Of a DNA stretch of 64,000 nucleotides, positions 12,300 through 30,632 are shown piece after piece. A program made the translations under genes and the position numbers. The number at the start of each line of letters is the position of its first letter. Positions within the stretch are counted from its first letter, which is position 1. Source of the stretch: Halocaridina rubra (Eukaryota; Arthropoda; Malacostraca; Decapoda; Atyidae). The stretch covers positions 15,001-79,000 of the forward strand of contig JAXCGZ010007596.1 in assembly GCA_037179515.1 (NCBI GenBank), given 5' to 3'. The notes below the pieces were generated by a model that saw only the letters and a list, made by a program, of their open reading frames with translations, was not told the origin of the DNA and did no database searches.

Positions 12300-12362
12300 T
12301 AATGTAATTCGTGTCCACCCCTATTTGAATGGGGACTAAGTATGATGCATAAAAGGGCAAAA
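12300..12362 (+). mobile_element. SINE family 1 tail fragment
   Basis: GTGTCCACCCCTATTTGAATG followed by GCATAAAAGGGCAAAA only. Confidence 0.6.
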
Positions 12363-12541
12363 AAATATTTTGCTCGAATGTTTTTGTGTAGGTAAATCTC
12401 ACTTACTTAATGGAGGCTGTAGTATGGTTTTTATTCAATTCTTTACGGCCAGATGTCCTTCCCGTTATCAACTTTATTTATCCATCACTAAGTGAAATTT
12501 GTGGGTAAACTTTATCATGAATTGATCCAAATATCCAATTC

Positions 12542-13331
12542 GGTGACTAAAAGGGTATACACGCCTTGTCCTTAACCTTTTTCTTTTCCTTCGTCCTGGT
12601 GTTTTCTTGTGCCCGGGCCTTTACTGATTAGGGCAGTTTTTGCCTGTCCCGATGTCACACTCATAAAAAAACTGAGTCAAAACGAAATATTTTTGCTTAA
12701 TGCTACTGAAAAACAGCTACCCCATATAAAAATAGGGAGGTGACTAAAAGGGTATACACGCCTTATCCTTAACCTTTTTCTTTTCCTTCGTCTTGGTGTT
12801 TTCTTGTGCCCGGGCCTTTACTGCTTAGGGCAGTTTTTGCCTGTCCCAGTGTCACTCATATACAAAAAAAAATGAGCCAAAGCGAAATATTTAGCTTAAT
12901 GCTACTGAGAAACAGCGACCCCATATAAAAATAGGGAGGTGACTAAAAGGGTATACACGCCTTATCCTTAACCTTTTTCTTTTCCTTCGTCTTGGTGTTT
13001 TCTTGTGCCCGGGCCTTTACTGATTAGGGCAGTTTTTGCCTGTCCCGATGTCACACTCATAAAAAAACTGAGTCAAAACGATATATTTTTGCTTAATGCT
13101 ACTGAAAAACAGCGACCCCATATAAAAATAGGGAGGTGACTAAAAGGGTATACACGCCTTGTCCTTAACCTTTTTCTTTTCCTTCGTCTTGGTGTTTTCT
13201 TGTGCCCGGGCCTTTACTGATTAGGGCAGTTTTTGCCTGTCCCGATGTCACACTCATAAAAAAAAACTGAGTCAAAACGAAATATTTTTGCTTAATGCTA
13301 CTGAAAAACAGCGACCCCATATAAAAATGGG
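12542..13331 (+). repeat. Four-copy tandem repeat, unit about 197 bp
   Basis: Units start GGTGACTAAAAGGGTATACA at 12542, 12739, 12938 and 13135 and end CCCCATATAAAAATAGGGAG. Units are about 95% alike. The internal CTTGTGCCCGGGCC...TGTCACACTCATAAAAAA part is a dispersed repeat also found at 51390-51545 and 60840-61050, so one copy was locally amplified. Confidence 0.9.
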
Positions 13332-13406
13332 AAGGAATTCTGAAGAAGGACTAGTATTTAATTAATTAATTAATTTAGTTATTATTTAATTATTTATTCT
13401 GCTTAG

Positions 13407-13580
13407 AGAATCGCGGTGGCTCAGTGGTGAGAGCACTCGATTCGGAAATCTACATATCCGCACCTAATCCCACCGTGGGACGTTAGGAAGGGAATCCGAC
13501 ATTAATTCCCCATCTCCAAGTCGTTCGTGTCCACCCCCATTTGGAAAGGGATTCATAGTGACACTTAAAACGATAAAATT
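13407..13580 (+). mobile_element. SINE family 1 copy, full length
   Basis: CGCGGTGGCTCAGTGGTGAG (A box), CCCACCGTGGGACGTTAGG and the GTCCACCCCCATTTGG tail. Confidence 0.8.
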
Positions 13581-13709
13581 TTCGTTTTTATATTTTTTAA
13601 TATAAATTCCTTTTTTTTTTATAAATCAAATATGATTTTTTCAGTTTATTAAATATTCTTCTATAAAAGAGAAAGACTTTTTATTAAAATTTTAAATCGG
13701 TATGTTAGG

Positions 13710-13925
13710 GAAACACTAAGTACCTAATTGTGCTGCCTGGAAAGAGTCCTATACTCTTAACTCTCCGTCTGCTGGTCGGTTCCATTTTTATACTCAGTGA
13801 TACTTATCATATTTGTCCTTAAAGCTATAAAAGCAGTAAACATTAACTACTTCCTCGCTTAGCGAATTCCAATCATCAATTATTCTTACACTAAAAACAA
13901 GTACTTCCTTACATCATCCAAGTCT
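13710..13925 (-). mobile_element. LINE 3' tail fragment
   Basis: Reverse copy with GGAATTCGCTAAGCGAGGAAG and AGCAGACGGAGAGTTAAG, truncated at the upstream side. Confidence 0.6.
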
Positions 13926-13936
13926 GTGAGCAGTAG

Positions 13937-13966
13937 TGACGTAGCGTGACGTCACTCCGCGTCACC
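13937..13966. promoter_or_regulatory. CRE-like cluster
   Basis: TGACGTAG at 13937, TGACGTCA at 13947 and CGCGTCAC shortly after. No gene start is visible nearby, so this may be chance or an unrecognised promoter. Confidence 0.25.
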
Positions 13967-14099
13967 GTTGCAATAACGAGCAAGCTGGAATTTTTGCTTA
14001 TGCTATCTGCCAGCTAGTCATTTTATAATTATTTTTATATCAGCTAAAAGTCAATCGATTCATGTGCCATATGTAAGGAAGAGTAATTATATGCTTTGT

Positions 14100-14270
14100 T
14101 TGTTTGTTTCGGTTTTATGTCACGGACTCCCTTTTCTACCAAGGGTTAGGACGGTTGCTTTCTTTCGAAGGACTTGTTTTGGCAGATGTAATCCTTACCC
14201 TGAGTGCATGCCCTTGCTAACCTAAGACCGTGACGGGGCGCGAGCCCTCGGCCTGACAGAGTAATTACAT
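14100..14270 (-). mobile_element. tRNA-derived SINE, family 2
   Basis: TTTTATGTCACGGACTCCC, CTAGGACGGTTGC-like and GACGGGGCGCGAGCCCTCGG match the copy at 22440. Confidence 0.75.
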
Positions 14271-14593
14271 GCAATTAAGGTAATTATCTTGATTGGTAAA
14301 GCAGTATATTATTATTGATGAAATTTAGGAACATCGATTTTTATATTTTTGAAAGAATTGTGCATACTGACACTATATCCGAATACCTTTATTATTTATT
14401 TTTTCTTTCTTCAGATTGAAATCCCTTAGGGTCTGGGTTCGACCTAGTGAGATCGTGGTGCCTAAGACACAGTTGAACACTGTTTCCTTTACTGACTTCG
14501 TTATTAGGGAAATGTGTGTTTCATTAGACATATTTTCCTCTTCCTAACAATCCTTGACTTTTGTTTATTTGCAGCTCTGGTATAAAATTGCCT

Positions 14594-14795
14594 CTGGATT
14601 CGGTTTTACGTCACGAACTCCCTTTTCTACTAAGGGCTAGGACGGTTGCCTTCTTACGAAGGACTTGTTTTGGCAGATGTAATTGTTATCCTGAGTGTAT
14701 GCCCTTACTAAGCTCAGTCCGTGACGGGGCGCGAACCCTGACCTGCCGCCTCAGAGTCGCAGACGCCACCATTCTGCCATGGAGACTACGGTATA
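14594..14795 (-). mobile_element. tRNA-derived SINE, family 2
   Basis: Second local copy with CGGGGCGCGAACCCTGACC and CTCAGAGTCGCAGACGCCAC. Most open reading frames over 14561-15015 are shadows of it. Confidence 0.75.
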
Positions 14796-15207
14796 AGATT
14801 GCCTCTGCTGTAATGAAACTTGTCTTATTGTTAGGTAGAGTTCTAGCTTTACAAAAGCTCACATGTTTCTTGTACGTGTTTAACACTCTCTTCAGTAGCA
14901 TTGCAATGCCAAAATATGTTAGTATCCATTGAACAGTTTGAGCTGACCAAGCTTCGTGTCCTGTACATAGCGGAAGAACGAGTTCGAAAGAGCCAGAAAG
15001 GACTCGCTCTTTCATGTGTTACTAACAATTGGTTAATTACTTTATGTTTAGGATAATTAAGCCTCATTTGTTGGTCTTTAGGGTGAAAGGGTAATTTATC
15101 AATCTTCAAAACGTATAATAACCTTTTCTTGAGTACTATATATTTTGGAGTAAAAGATAATGATATGTACAGAAAGGGAATGTGCTCTACAATTGCTTGT
15201 TTGGCAC

Positions 15208-15325
15208 TTTATTGGGGTGGACACAGACAGGTTGGAGCTAGGGAATTAAGGCTGGATGCCCTCATAACGTCCAGCGATGGTATCAAACAAAGGTTTGTTA
15301 CTTCACGAATCGAGAGCAGTAACCA
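15208..15325 (-). mobile_element. SINE family 1 copy
   Basis: GGGTGGACACAGACAGGTTG and AAGGCTGGATGCCCTC on the plus strand. Confidence 0.7.
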
Positions 15326-15579
15326 TTTTTTTTTGTACTAAAAATTAATTACTTTCACAAAAGATTGTTAAACTAACGAAAAACCTGATTTTTACACTCT
15401 CCATAAGGAATCAATGTATGCATGAAAAATGTACAAAAATTCAGTAAAATTCTTCTGGGTTAAATTTTGGACTCCATTTTTTGTGTGAATATAGGATATA
15501 TAACTGCATTCAAGAGAAAGTTTATTAATGCTTTGTTCATTTTGAAAAGAAATTTTGTTATATGTAAAGACACACGCAC

Positions 15580-15680
<101 letters not shown>

Positions 15681-15756
15681 CGATACCCTGATGTAAATAA
15701 TTCACTGTTATCTATAAAAACCTGTATTAGTAACATCACAGTTTCACCGTGATTTA

Positions 15757-15834
<78 letters not shown>
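15757..15834. repeat. (TA)n microsatellite abutting a MITE
   Basis: About 78 bp, one interruption; ends where the family D MITE begins. Confidence 0.97.
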
Positions 15835-16628
<794 letters not shown>

Positions 16629-16797
16629 TATATATTGTTCTATGTGTATATATTGACATGTGTATTATTTTCATTCAGATATTTTTTTACATTTTTTACT
16701 TTAAATATTCTTTTTATAACTTACTTAATGTGTGCCATTCAGTATATTAATTCTAAAAGTCATAGGTTTCAAAATATGAAATTTGTTTACTTAAGTA

Positions 16798-19067
16798 CTG
16801 TTGAACCTCACGTTATGAGCACCCCAAACCATGAACAAATTGACCTTCGACCACAACTTGCAAACAGATTTTGAATCGACACAAGAACAATTCTTCGAGA
16901 TAGGAATACACATCTGCCCGGGCGACCACATGTTAGCTCTTAGTTCTGCATTGGTGCGTGCAGTGTGAATATTGCTTGTTATTCTTTCGTTGTAGATTTT
17001 CAGATTTTTTGCTTTTTACTGTAAAGTAGCCCTCATTATGACTCCCATAAAAGTGAAAACTGTCAGTGATAGTGACGTTAAAAAGCCTAAATGTATTACT
17101 GTGAAAACGAAGAAAGAAATAATAGCTAAACATGAGAACGGTGTTCGTGTTTCTGATCTCACCAAGCAGTATGACATGGCAAAATCGACCATCTGTACTA
17201 TTTTAAAGAATAAAGAGGCCTTAAAGGTGACTAACGTGGCTAAAGGAGTAACTATATCAACGAAACGAAGATCTCAAGTAATAGATGAAGTAGAAAAATT
17301 ATTGTTAATTTGGATAAATGATAAAGAGCTTGCTGGAGAAAGTGTTAGCGAAGCTATAATATACGCAAAGGCTCTACAGTTACACCAAGATTTAGAAGCG
17401 AAAACTAAGTGATAGTGGCGGTAAAATTGACGAATTTAAAGCAAGTACAGGCTGGTTTAAAAAATTTCGTCAGTGAACTGGAATTTATAGTTGTTAGGCA
17501 TGGAGAGGTGGTTAGTTTGGACCTAAAGGCAGCAGATGCCTATGTGGTGGAAGTTGGCAAATTTATAGAAGGTAAAGGTTAAGTCTCGCAGCAAAGTTTT
17601 AACTGTGATGAAACAGGACTGTTTTGGAAAAAAAAAATTCTAAAAGGACCTACATAACCCAAGAGAAGAAGGCACTGCCTGGCCATAATGAAGGTGAGGA
17701 TTGCAAGATTAAGCCTCTTTTAGTTTACCACTCTGAATATCTGCACATTTTTAAGCACAAAAATGTGTTGAGGGCTAACTTCCAGTAATGTGGAGGTCAA
17801 ATAGCAAGGCTTAGGTAACATGTATCCTTTTTATAGAATGATTGACTGAAGTTTTAGTGCCAGCTCTCAAGATGTATGTTGAGAAAAAAGGTTTGCCCCT
17901 TAAATGTCTATCGGTAATGGACAACGCTCCTGCCAATCCTCCAGGTTTGGAAGACCTTGATATCGAATACAACTTCATAAGTCAAATTTCTGCCTCCTAA
18001 CACAACTCTTCTCCTCCAGCCCATGGAGCAGCAAGTCATTTCTAATTTTAAAAACCTATACGAAGGGTCTTTTTCCAAGTGTTTACAGGTCCCCAACGAG
18101 ACAGATTTGACCCTGCGTGAATTCTGGAAAGACCAGTTCAATATCCTCCACTGCATAAACCTCATTGATAAGGCATGGAAGGAGGTCTTTTATTGTACGT
18201 TGCAGTCCGCGTGGAGGAAACTCTGGCCAGGTTGTGTGGCTCATAGAGACTTTGAGAGTTGCAAGGAGACAGCTGCCTATGTAGTGAGCGAGATTGTGAC
18301 CTAGGGCAAAAGTTTAGGCTTGGAGGTCAATGAGGAAAATGTGGAGGAGCTGGTGGAGGACCACAGAAGAGCTTCTTGAGTTGCAATGTGAGCAGGTGAA
18401 GACTATCTATGAGGAGCAATCAGTGGAGGAGGAGGAGGAAGAGAGGGTAAAGGTTTCAAGTGATAACATAAAAGAAATCTTAAGTAAGTGGAATAATGTG
18501 CAGGCTTTCATTGAGAGGCATTACCCTAACAAAACTGTGACCAACTGAGCAGTGAATATTTTATATGACAATGCGATGTCCTATTTCCGAAAAATCCTTC
18601 AACAAAGAAAACGACAAATTTCTCTGGATCGTTTTCTTATGCCAATACAAGCCAGTGAACCACCTTCCAAGAGAGAAAACACCAGATACACGTGTGCAGA
18701 TGCCCGATGTTTTTAAGGAAGGGGACTCACCTCCGGAGTAGTCCTCCTCCTCCTCCCACCACCACCACCATCCACGTGTGCCAGCAACTATCAACCACAA
18801 AAGTAAAGTGTAATACAATTATCTTGTTTGATTTTAGTGTTAGAGTATTGAATATTTCTACAGTTAAGGTTATTTTTCATTACATTCTATATTTTTGCCA
18901 TATACGGTATACCCATACAAAAAATATAGAAGTATGTTTCTAGGGCTGGGGAACGGATTAATTGGATTTACATGAACTTCAATGGGAAAAATTGTTTCAG
19001 TTCCCGAACATTTCGGTCTGAGAATGGGGTTAAAGAACTGATAAGTTCATGACCAGAGGTTCCACTG
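16798..19067 (+). mobile_element. Tigger/pogo-type DNA transposon, nearly full length
   Basis: The 5' end (CTGTTGAACCTCACGTTATG) and the reverse complement of the 3' end (CAGTGGAACCTCTGGTCATG) are imperfect terminal inverted repeats flanked by TA on both sides, the target duplication of Tc1/mariner/pogo elements. The 2.27 kb size suits Tigger. The interior encodes a disrupted CENP-B-like transposase. Confidence 0.9.
17038..18745 (+). pseudogene. Tigger transposase (CENP-B/jerky-like), broken
   Basis: An intact first segment (17038-17409, 124 residues) holds a CENP-B-type N-terminal HTH and the start of the second DNA-binding domain (SDLTKQYDMAKSTICTILKN, then KLLLIWINDKEL). After a stop at 17410 the homology continues through several frameshifts: a GWFKKF motif near 17450, NCDETGLFW near 17601 (first catalytic Asp), VMDNAPA near 17915 (second Asp), PPNTTLLLQPMEQQVISNF near 18000, then LREFWKDQFNILHCINLIDKAW near 18115. 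The third acidic residue is Glu in PMEQ where Tigger-type transposases usually have Asp (PMDQ). The gene cannot make a full protein. Confidence 0.9.
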
Positions 19068-19235
19068 TATATACTGTACAAAACAAAAGCCATTATCCCT
19101 CTTATAAGAAGGGTAGCTAAGTACATGCAAAAAACTTTATGTACTTACTTAAAGCTCAAATACTGCAATATAAATACCTGTACTGTGATTCATGCTATAT
19201 GATAATATATTTATTAGAGTGCAGCATATTGAAAT

Positions 19236-19563
19236 ACAGACACTCCCCTACGAGTTAGGTTCCAGACGTTCGTTTGTAAGTAGAATTGTTCAAAAGTTGT
19301 GTTCAGGTAAAAAAAAAATGTACTGTACAGTATATACATAGGCAGTACTTAACATTACATAAATAGGCAGTACTGTACAGTACATACATAGGCAGTACTG
19401 TACAGTACATTGGCTAAGGACAATTAACAACTACATTAAACAAAAAGTATACAGTATTGATGAATTTTAAAACAGTAATAATAATGTAATACAGTACAGT
19501 ACAGTAATACATGGGTAGGTTTTTGTTCATAACTCGGTTGTTCATAAGTAGGGGAGCATCTGT
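19236..19563. mobile_element. Short MITE, family C, copy 2
   Basis: Ends CAGACACTCCCCTACGAG and TAAGTAGGGGAGCATCTG flanked by TA. The interior has repeated TACTGTACAGTACATACATAGG units. Confidence 0.75.
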
Positions 19564-19929
19564 AATGATAATATAAGTAACACCACACCTTGAATTATAA
19601 TTTTAATACTAAATAAAAACAGAGACGGAACACCTGTAATGATAATATAAGTAACACCACACCTTGAATTATAATTTTAATATTAAATAAAAATAGAGAC
19701 AAGTATAGAGGTAAAGAAAATATTATGGTAAATTGTTATCTAGTTTAGAAAATCAAATAAAATTTTTAAATTTTCTTAAAAAAAAGTTCTTCAAGTTTGA
19801 AAAATTTAATAAAATTGTTTGTCATTAATAAAAAGGTTTCTCAAACTGCAAAATCAAATATAATACTGTGTCATCCTATTTGTTTTTACCAACACACATT
19901 TGTACCCAAATCCTTCATTGTCGTAAATT

Positions 19930-19990
19930 CTCAATCCGACCAGGAGACGGGGAATTATGAGCCTGGGGCTCTTTCCTGTGAACACAGACT
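19930..19990 (+). mobile_element. LINE 3' tail remnant
   Basis: A 60 bp remnant: CCGACCAGGAGACGGGGAAT then GGGGCTCTTTCCTGTGAACA. Confidence 0.5.
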
Positions 19991-20084
19991 TTTACTTTCC
20001 AAACGAACACTTTACAGATTGCATCATGTCCCCGAATTATTTGAGTTCAACAAATCCACTACAACAATATTATTCACTTGGACT

Positions 20085-20245
20085 CGCGGCCACAGTAGAG
20101 CAGTGATAGCGCAGTCGACTCGGGAGGTGGCAAAACCATGTTTGAGCCCACTGTGGGGTGTTAGGAAAGCCATTATGCCTTAATTTTCAAGCTCAAATCT
20201 GTCTGCATCTACCCCCATAATGGGGTTTAATAGCCATAATATAGC
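20085..20245 (+). mobile_element. SINE family 1 copy
   Basis: GTAGAGCAGTGATAGCGC head, GAGCCCACTGTGGGGTGTTAGG and ATCTACCCCCATAATGGGG tail. Confidence 0.7.
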
Positions 20246-20559
20246 AATCAAGGACATTCTGCCTTGTCAAAATACAGAACATGCCTAATACATAGTTATC
20301 ATTATTTTAATGAGCCACTACAATTTTAGTCAAATTTACTTTATTACATTTAGTAGCAGGTCCCAAGGGCACTTGAATAGTTACTTCCAGGCAAATACAT
20401 CAAAACTTCTTTTAATGCAAAACAAGCTTGGCTAAATGGAAGTGGACATTCTCCTTAACAACATTGGCTAAATAGAAGTGAACATTCTCCTTAAAAGTAT
20501 GGACAACTTTTGTACTATGATCTAAAATTGCATACACATAGTTCGTTTGCCATTTTGAG

Positions 20560-20710
20560 TCACTATTAATTCCCATTATAGGGGTTGACACAAAAACTTT
20601 GGAGCTGGGGAAATAAGGCTGGATGCCCTCCCTAACATCCCGTGGCAGGCTTAATTTCTGATGTCACATCCAGAGTCTAGCGTTCTAACCACTGCGCTAA
20701 AGTGCTCCCC
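20560..20710 (-). mobile_element. SINE family 1 copy, 3' of mago
   Basis: CACTATTAATTCCCATTATAG and GGCTGGATGCCCTCCC on plus. Confidence 0.7.
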
Positions 20711-20737
20711 TACCACACTTACAATAAAAATCCTCCT

Positions 20738-20875
20738 TTTATATGTCACTACCAATCCCCATTTAGGGACTGGACACAGACATTTTGGAGCTGGGGACTT
20801 AAGGTTAGATGCCTTTCTAATGCCTCGCTATTTACTCAGTCTTTCTAATCACTATGCTACTGCAGTCCCCATACA
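20738..20875 (-). mobile_element. SINE family 1 copy, 3' of mago
   Basis: CACTACCAATCCCCATTTAG and TTGGAGCTGGGGACTTAAGG on plus; about 50 bp from the mago polyadenylation signal. Confidence 0.7.
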
Positions 20876-20927
20876 CACTTACAGAACATATGAAAAAAAA
20901 TACTCCATATAACTATACTTCAGTCAC

Positions 20928-20933
20928 TTTATT
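20928..20933 (-). terminator. Polyadenylation signal of mago
   Basis: AATAAA on the minus strand, about 148 bp downstream of the mago stop codon, is the first canonical signal found. Confidence 0.5.
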
Positions 20934-21080
20934 TATCAATGTGAAATTTCATTAAAAAAAGTCCTTTTAATGGTATGACAATGAATGAGTTTTTCAATAC
21001 AAAGCTGAATAAAAGCTACCTTACTAATATCCAGATTATGACCACTGGAATGAAAAAAGATTTAAGTTAGGAGGAACAGC

Positions 21081-27424
<6,344 letters not shown>

Positions 27425-27866
27425 GACACAGAATTGAAATATTACACAAATATGAAAGAAAAAATTCAAGATAATTGACTAGGCGTTGTTTTTTCCTCGC
27501 TTGATTTCTGCCCGAATAGCGGCACTTATTCGGTACTCGCAAATACCGAACTCGAGATTTTAGAAATTGCAAATCTCGAACTCTGAACTTTAGGAAACGT
27601 AGAACTCGAAACCTATAACAAGATTTTATTTTTTTTTAATTTTGTACTGTGCAATTATTTTATTATTCATGCATACCTTAAGCTTACATAGATCAAATAA
27701 TTCTAGTTATCGTCATCAAAATTAAAAGACACTTTTAACTCCAGCCATAATTCGCATATATTGTCATCTTATATACTGTGATGTTAATTCCAACCAAAAT
27801 ATTGTCACATAGATTACAGAAGAACCTAAAGATAAACGATAAAATTCTGTATTTTCAAAATGTTTA

Positions 27867-27870
<4 letters not shown>

Positions 27871-27944
<74 letters not shown>
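27871..27944. repeat. (TA)n microsatellite
   Basis: About 74 bp, followed by ATT units and a T-rich run. Confidence 0.97.
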
Positions 27945-27949
<5 letters not shown>

Positions 27950-28049
27950 ATTATTTTTTTTTTTTTTTAAAGGCTTCGAGGGCAAAATTGTCAACTCCCT
28001 GGGAAGGGAAACATCATTTACTTGTGATTTTTTATATATTATTATTTTT

Positions 28050-28195
28050 TTTACTGAGTGCTAGGACGGTGCCTGCTTGCGAAGGACTTTCGTTTTGGTG
28101 GTGTGATCGTTACCCTGAATGAATCTCTTTCCTAACCTCAGACTTGGCTGGCCGCTAATCCTCGACCTGCCGATCCAAAGTCGCCTACATGATTA
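28050..28195 (-). mobile_element. tRNA-derived SINE, family 2, diverged
   Basis: CTAGGACGGTGCCTGCTTGC and CCTCGACCTGCCGATCC match the family; truncated at its 3' side. Confidence 0.6.
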
Positions 28196-28629
28196 TATTA
28201 TTCATATTCAATTTTATCTTCATTCAAATACAATCAAATAGCTAAAAAGGGCAGCACTGTCGACTATTAACTTAGTAGGTAGAAGCAATGAACTTTTAAT
28301 CATATATATTTATTTCAATAAGTACAACTTACCTATCTCAAAGATTTTTTTTTCTTTACATATTTTCCCTGTATGAGGATCACAGACAGATTGAATGAAT
28401 GAACACATTTTTATATGAATCATATAGCACATCAGGACAAAAGCTTATATCGTTCTTTGTTTAAATTTGTTTACTTGAGCTTGAATAATGTTCACGATTA
28501 TTTTATTTTTCTGATAATGATTTTCTTATTACACATTTGTATTTTTACAAGTGTTTTGTATCTAAAATATATATATGGCTTCCAAGTTTTTTAACTATGA
28601 ATTCTAGAGGAGTTACACAAAAAACTAGA

Positions 28630-28795
28630 TAACGGTAGCTAGGTGGTAGAGCTTGCACTATCGGGGAGAAAGTAACGCGAGTTCGAGGCCACTGCGGGGC
28701 GTTAGAAAGGGTATGCAACATTAATTCCCCAGCTCCAACATGCCTGTGTCCACCCCCGTTCGAAAGAGGATTGAGCGTGACAAATAAAACTGTGG
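28630..28795 (+). mobile_element. SINE family 1 copy
   Basis: ACGGTAGCTAGGTGGTAGAG head, GAGGCCACTGCGGGGCG and GTGTCCACCCCCGTTCG tail. Confidence 0.75.
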
Positions 28796-28954
28796 CTATT
28801 ATAAATGAAAAAACTCTATGAAATAAAATGGTAACACTGTACTCTTTACTCATTTTGCAACTCTTATCTGCTATCCGGAAAAAAAGTGTCACAGAATTAG
28901 AAATACGTAATAAATGCTTAGAATTTATTGTTTATATCCCGTTCGTCTCAAAGA

Positions 28955-29105
28955 TAATTAGTTCTCATAAATGGAGGCGAACACCGACCTGGTTGAAGCT
29001 ATAAAGGGATAATGGGTAGATGCCTTTCATAACGTCCCGCGGATGCGGGGATCGAACAGCGATAATCAGACTTGTCACCAGACTGGCAAGCTCTACCACA
29101 GTCTT
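28955..29105 (-). mobile_element. SINE family 1 copy
   Basis: GGAGGCGAACACCGACCTGG, ATAACGTCCCGCGGATGCG and a reverse A box (GCAAGCTCTACCAC). Confidence 0.7.
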
Positions 29106-29129
29106 ACATTTCATTATCGCGAAAAAAAG

Positions 29130-30300
29130 TATATATATATTTTTAATTTTGTTCCATTCACAGTACATATATATAGTTGTTTGCATTCCAATAACTTTTG
29201 AGAGTTTCAAAAATTATATTTTGTTCACGAAGTATTGCCTAACAATTTTATTCGAATATTCTGATAGTATACTACCATATAAACAAAGTTTTAACAGCTT
29301 TGAATGGTAATTTTATTGTCTTTAATTTATATAAGTGCACAAGTGCACCATTTTCGAATGCTTTGTTTAAATATAAGAGTCTGTTTTTCCCCCAATAGAA
29401 ACGAATAGCCAAAACATACATAATCATCAACAACAAAGTATAACCTAACCTAACCTAACCAGATGTAATAAAATTCAATAACCCCATAACATATTGACAT
29501 TTACCTGTTTACTAATAACTCATTTCACTTGCATTGTCAGTTGTCTAAGTATCTTAAATTACGTAACTTTATCATGTATAAAAGAAGATATGATCAAGCT
29601 AAAGATAAGAATAAACACCAGGATTGAAGAGAGCATTGATTGCTGTGGCTTAAGTGATTTAAGTTATCTCATTTCATATATGTGTATGTGTGTGCATGCG
29701 TGCGTGTGTGGTGTGGTGTGTGTGTGTGTATGTATGTGTGTGCTCTTCCAGTAAGCGATCTACCATGAACATTCACATTCCTATAGCGTAACTTAACCTG
29801 GCATTATTGCTGTCTCATGTCAGGTTAGAAGTAGAAATACGAAAATGATGTAATAGTGCAAATATATAGCATTAATATACCAGAATAATTGCTGGAGTAC
29901 AACTGGGCACGTAAATACCCAACTCTTGGCTCCATCATACATGCTAGAGGAGCCCAATTTGTTTGTAAAACATAGTGTGAAGATGTATAAGCAAAAACTA
30001 TTCTTCTTGTGGATAGTTCAACTACCGTTTCATTTGGGATCTTAAAACTAATATGAATTTCTGGAATAACAATGATAAAGAGGCAGAGTAATGAACGTTT
30101 TCTATGTACTTCACAATATCATTCATTATCAGAGGTCTTACATAGCAAGTACAATATAATTCATTATATACATAGCAAGTGTTTCATGATCCTTATTATG
30201 CACAGCTCGTGCTCTCAAGGATATTACTATAAATATTAGGTAGTTTTGAGCTTCACCTTATCGTAAACTCATATATTGGATGAAGACCACAGCATCCTAA
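29130..30300. other. Gene-free stretch
   Basis: AT-rich, with the short CCTAA tract and a TG-rich run near 29690-29740; nothing else recognised. Confidence 0.5.
29440..29462. repeat. Short interstitial CCTAA tract
   Basis: Four CCTAA units, the complement of the arthropod telomere unit TTAGG. Similar short runs at 48258, 54333 and 56570. Confidence 0.7.
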
Positions 30301-30314
30301 TGACAGATGAAAAA

Positions 30315-30442
<128 letters not shown>

Positions 30443-30632
30443 TTATTGCTAATTTTGAAAAGTAAAGCTAGGTCTCAAAGCCAAGCGGGCGAAAGATGAA
30501 TTAAGAATTTAAAACTAGAGTGTCTTGCTCACTAACCTTATAAAAGTTACTCCTTTGGCTTGATTAAATAGTTACCTGATCAGTTACCTGATCTTTCTTT
30601 GTATATAAATATATGACTAAATATCCTAAATG

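Noticed and set aside
12542..13331. CRISPR-like array
   Set aside because: Units are ~197 bp, contiguous, without spacers, and contain a eukaryotic dispersed repeat.
14561..15015. Overlapping frames of 109-123 residues
   Set aside because: They cover a tRNA-derived SINE and have no protein-like composition.
19797..20183. 128-residue open frame
   Set aside because: Runs across a LINE remnant and a SINE; chimeric and without domain features.
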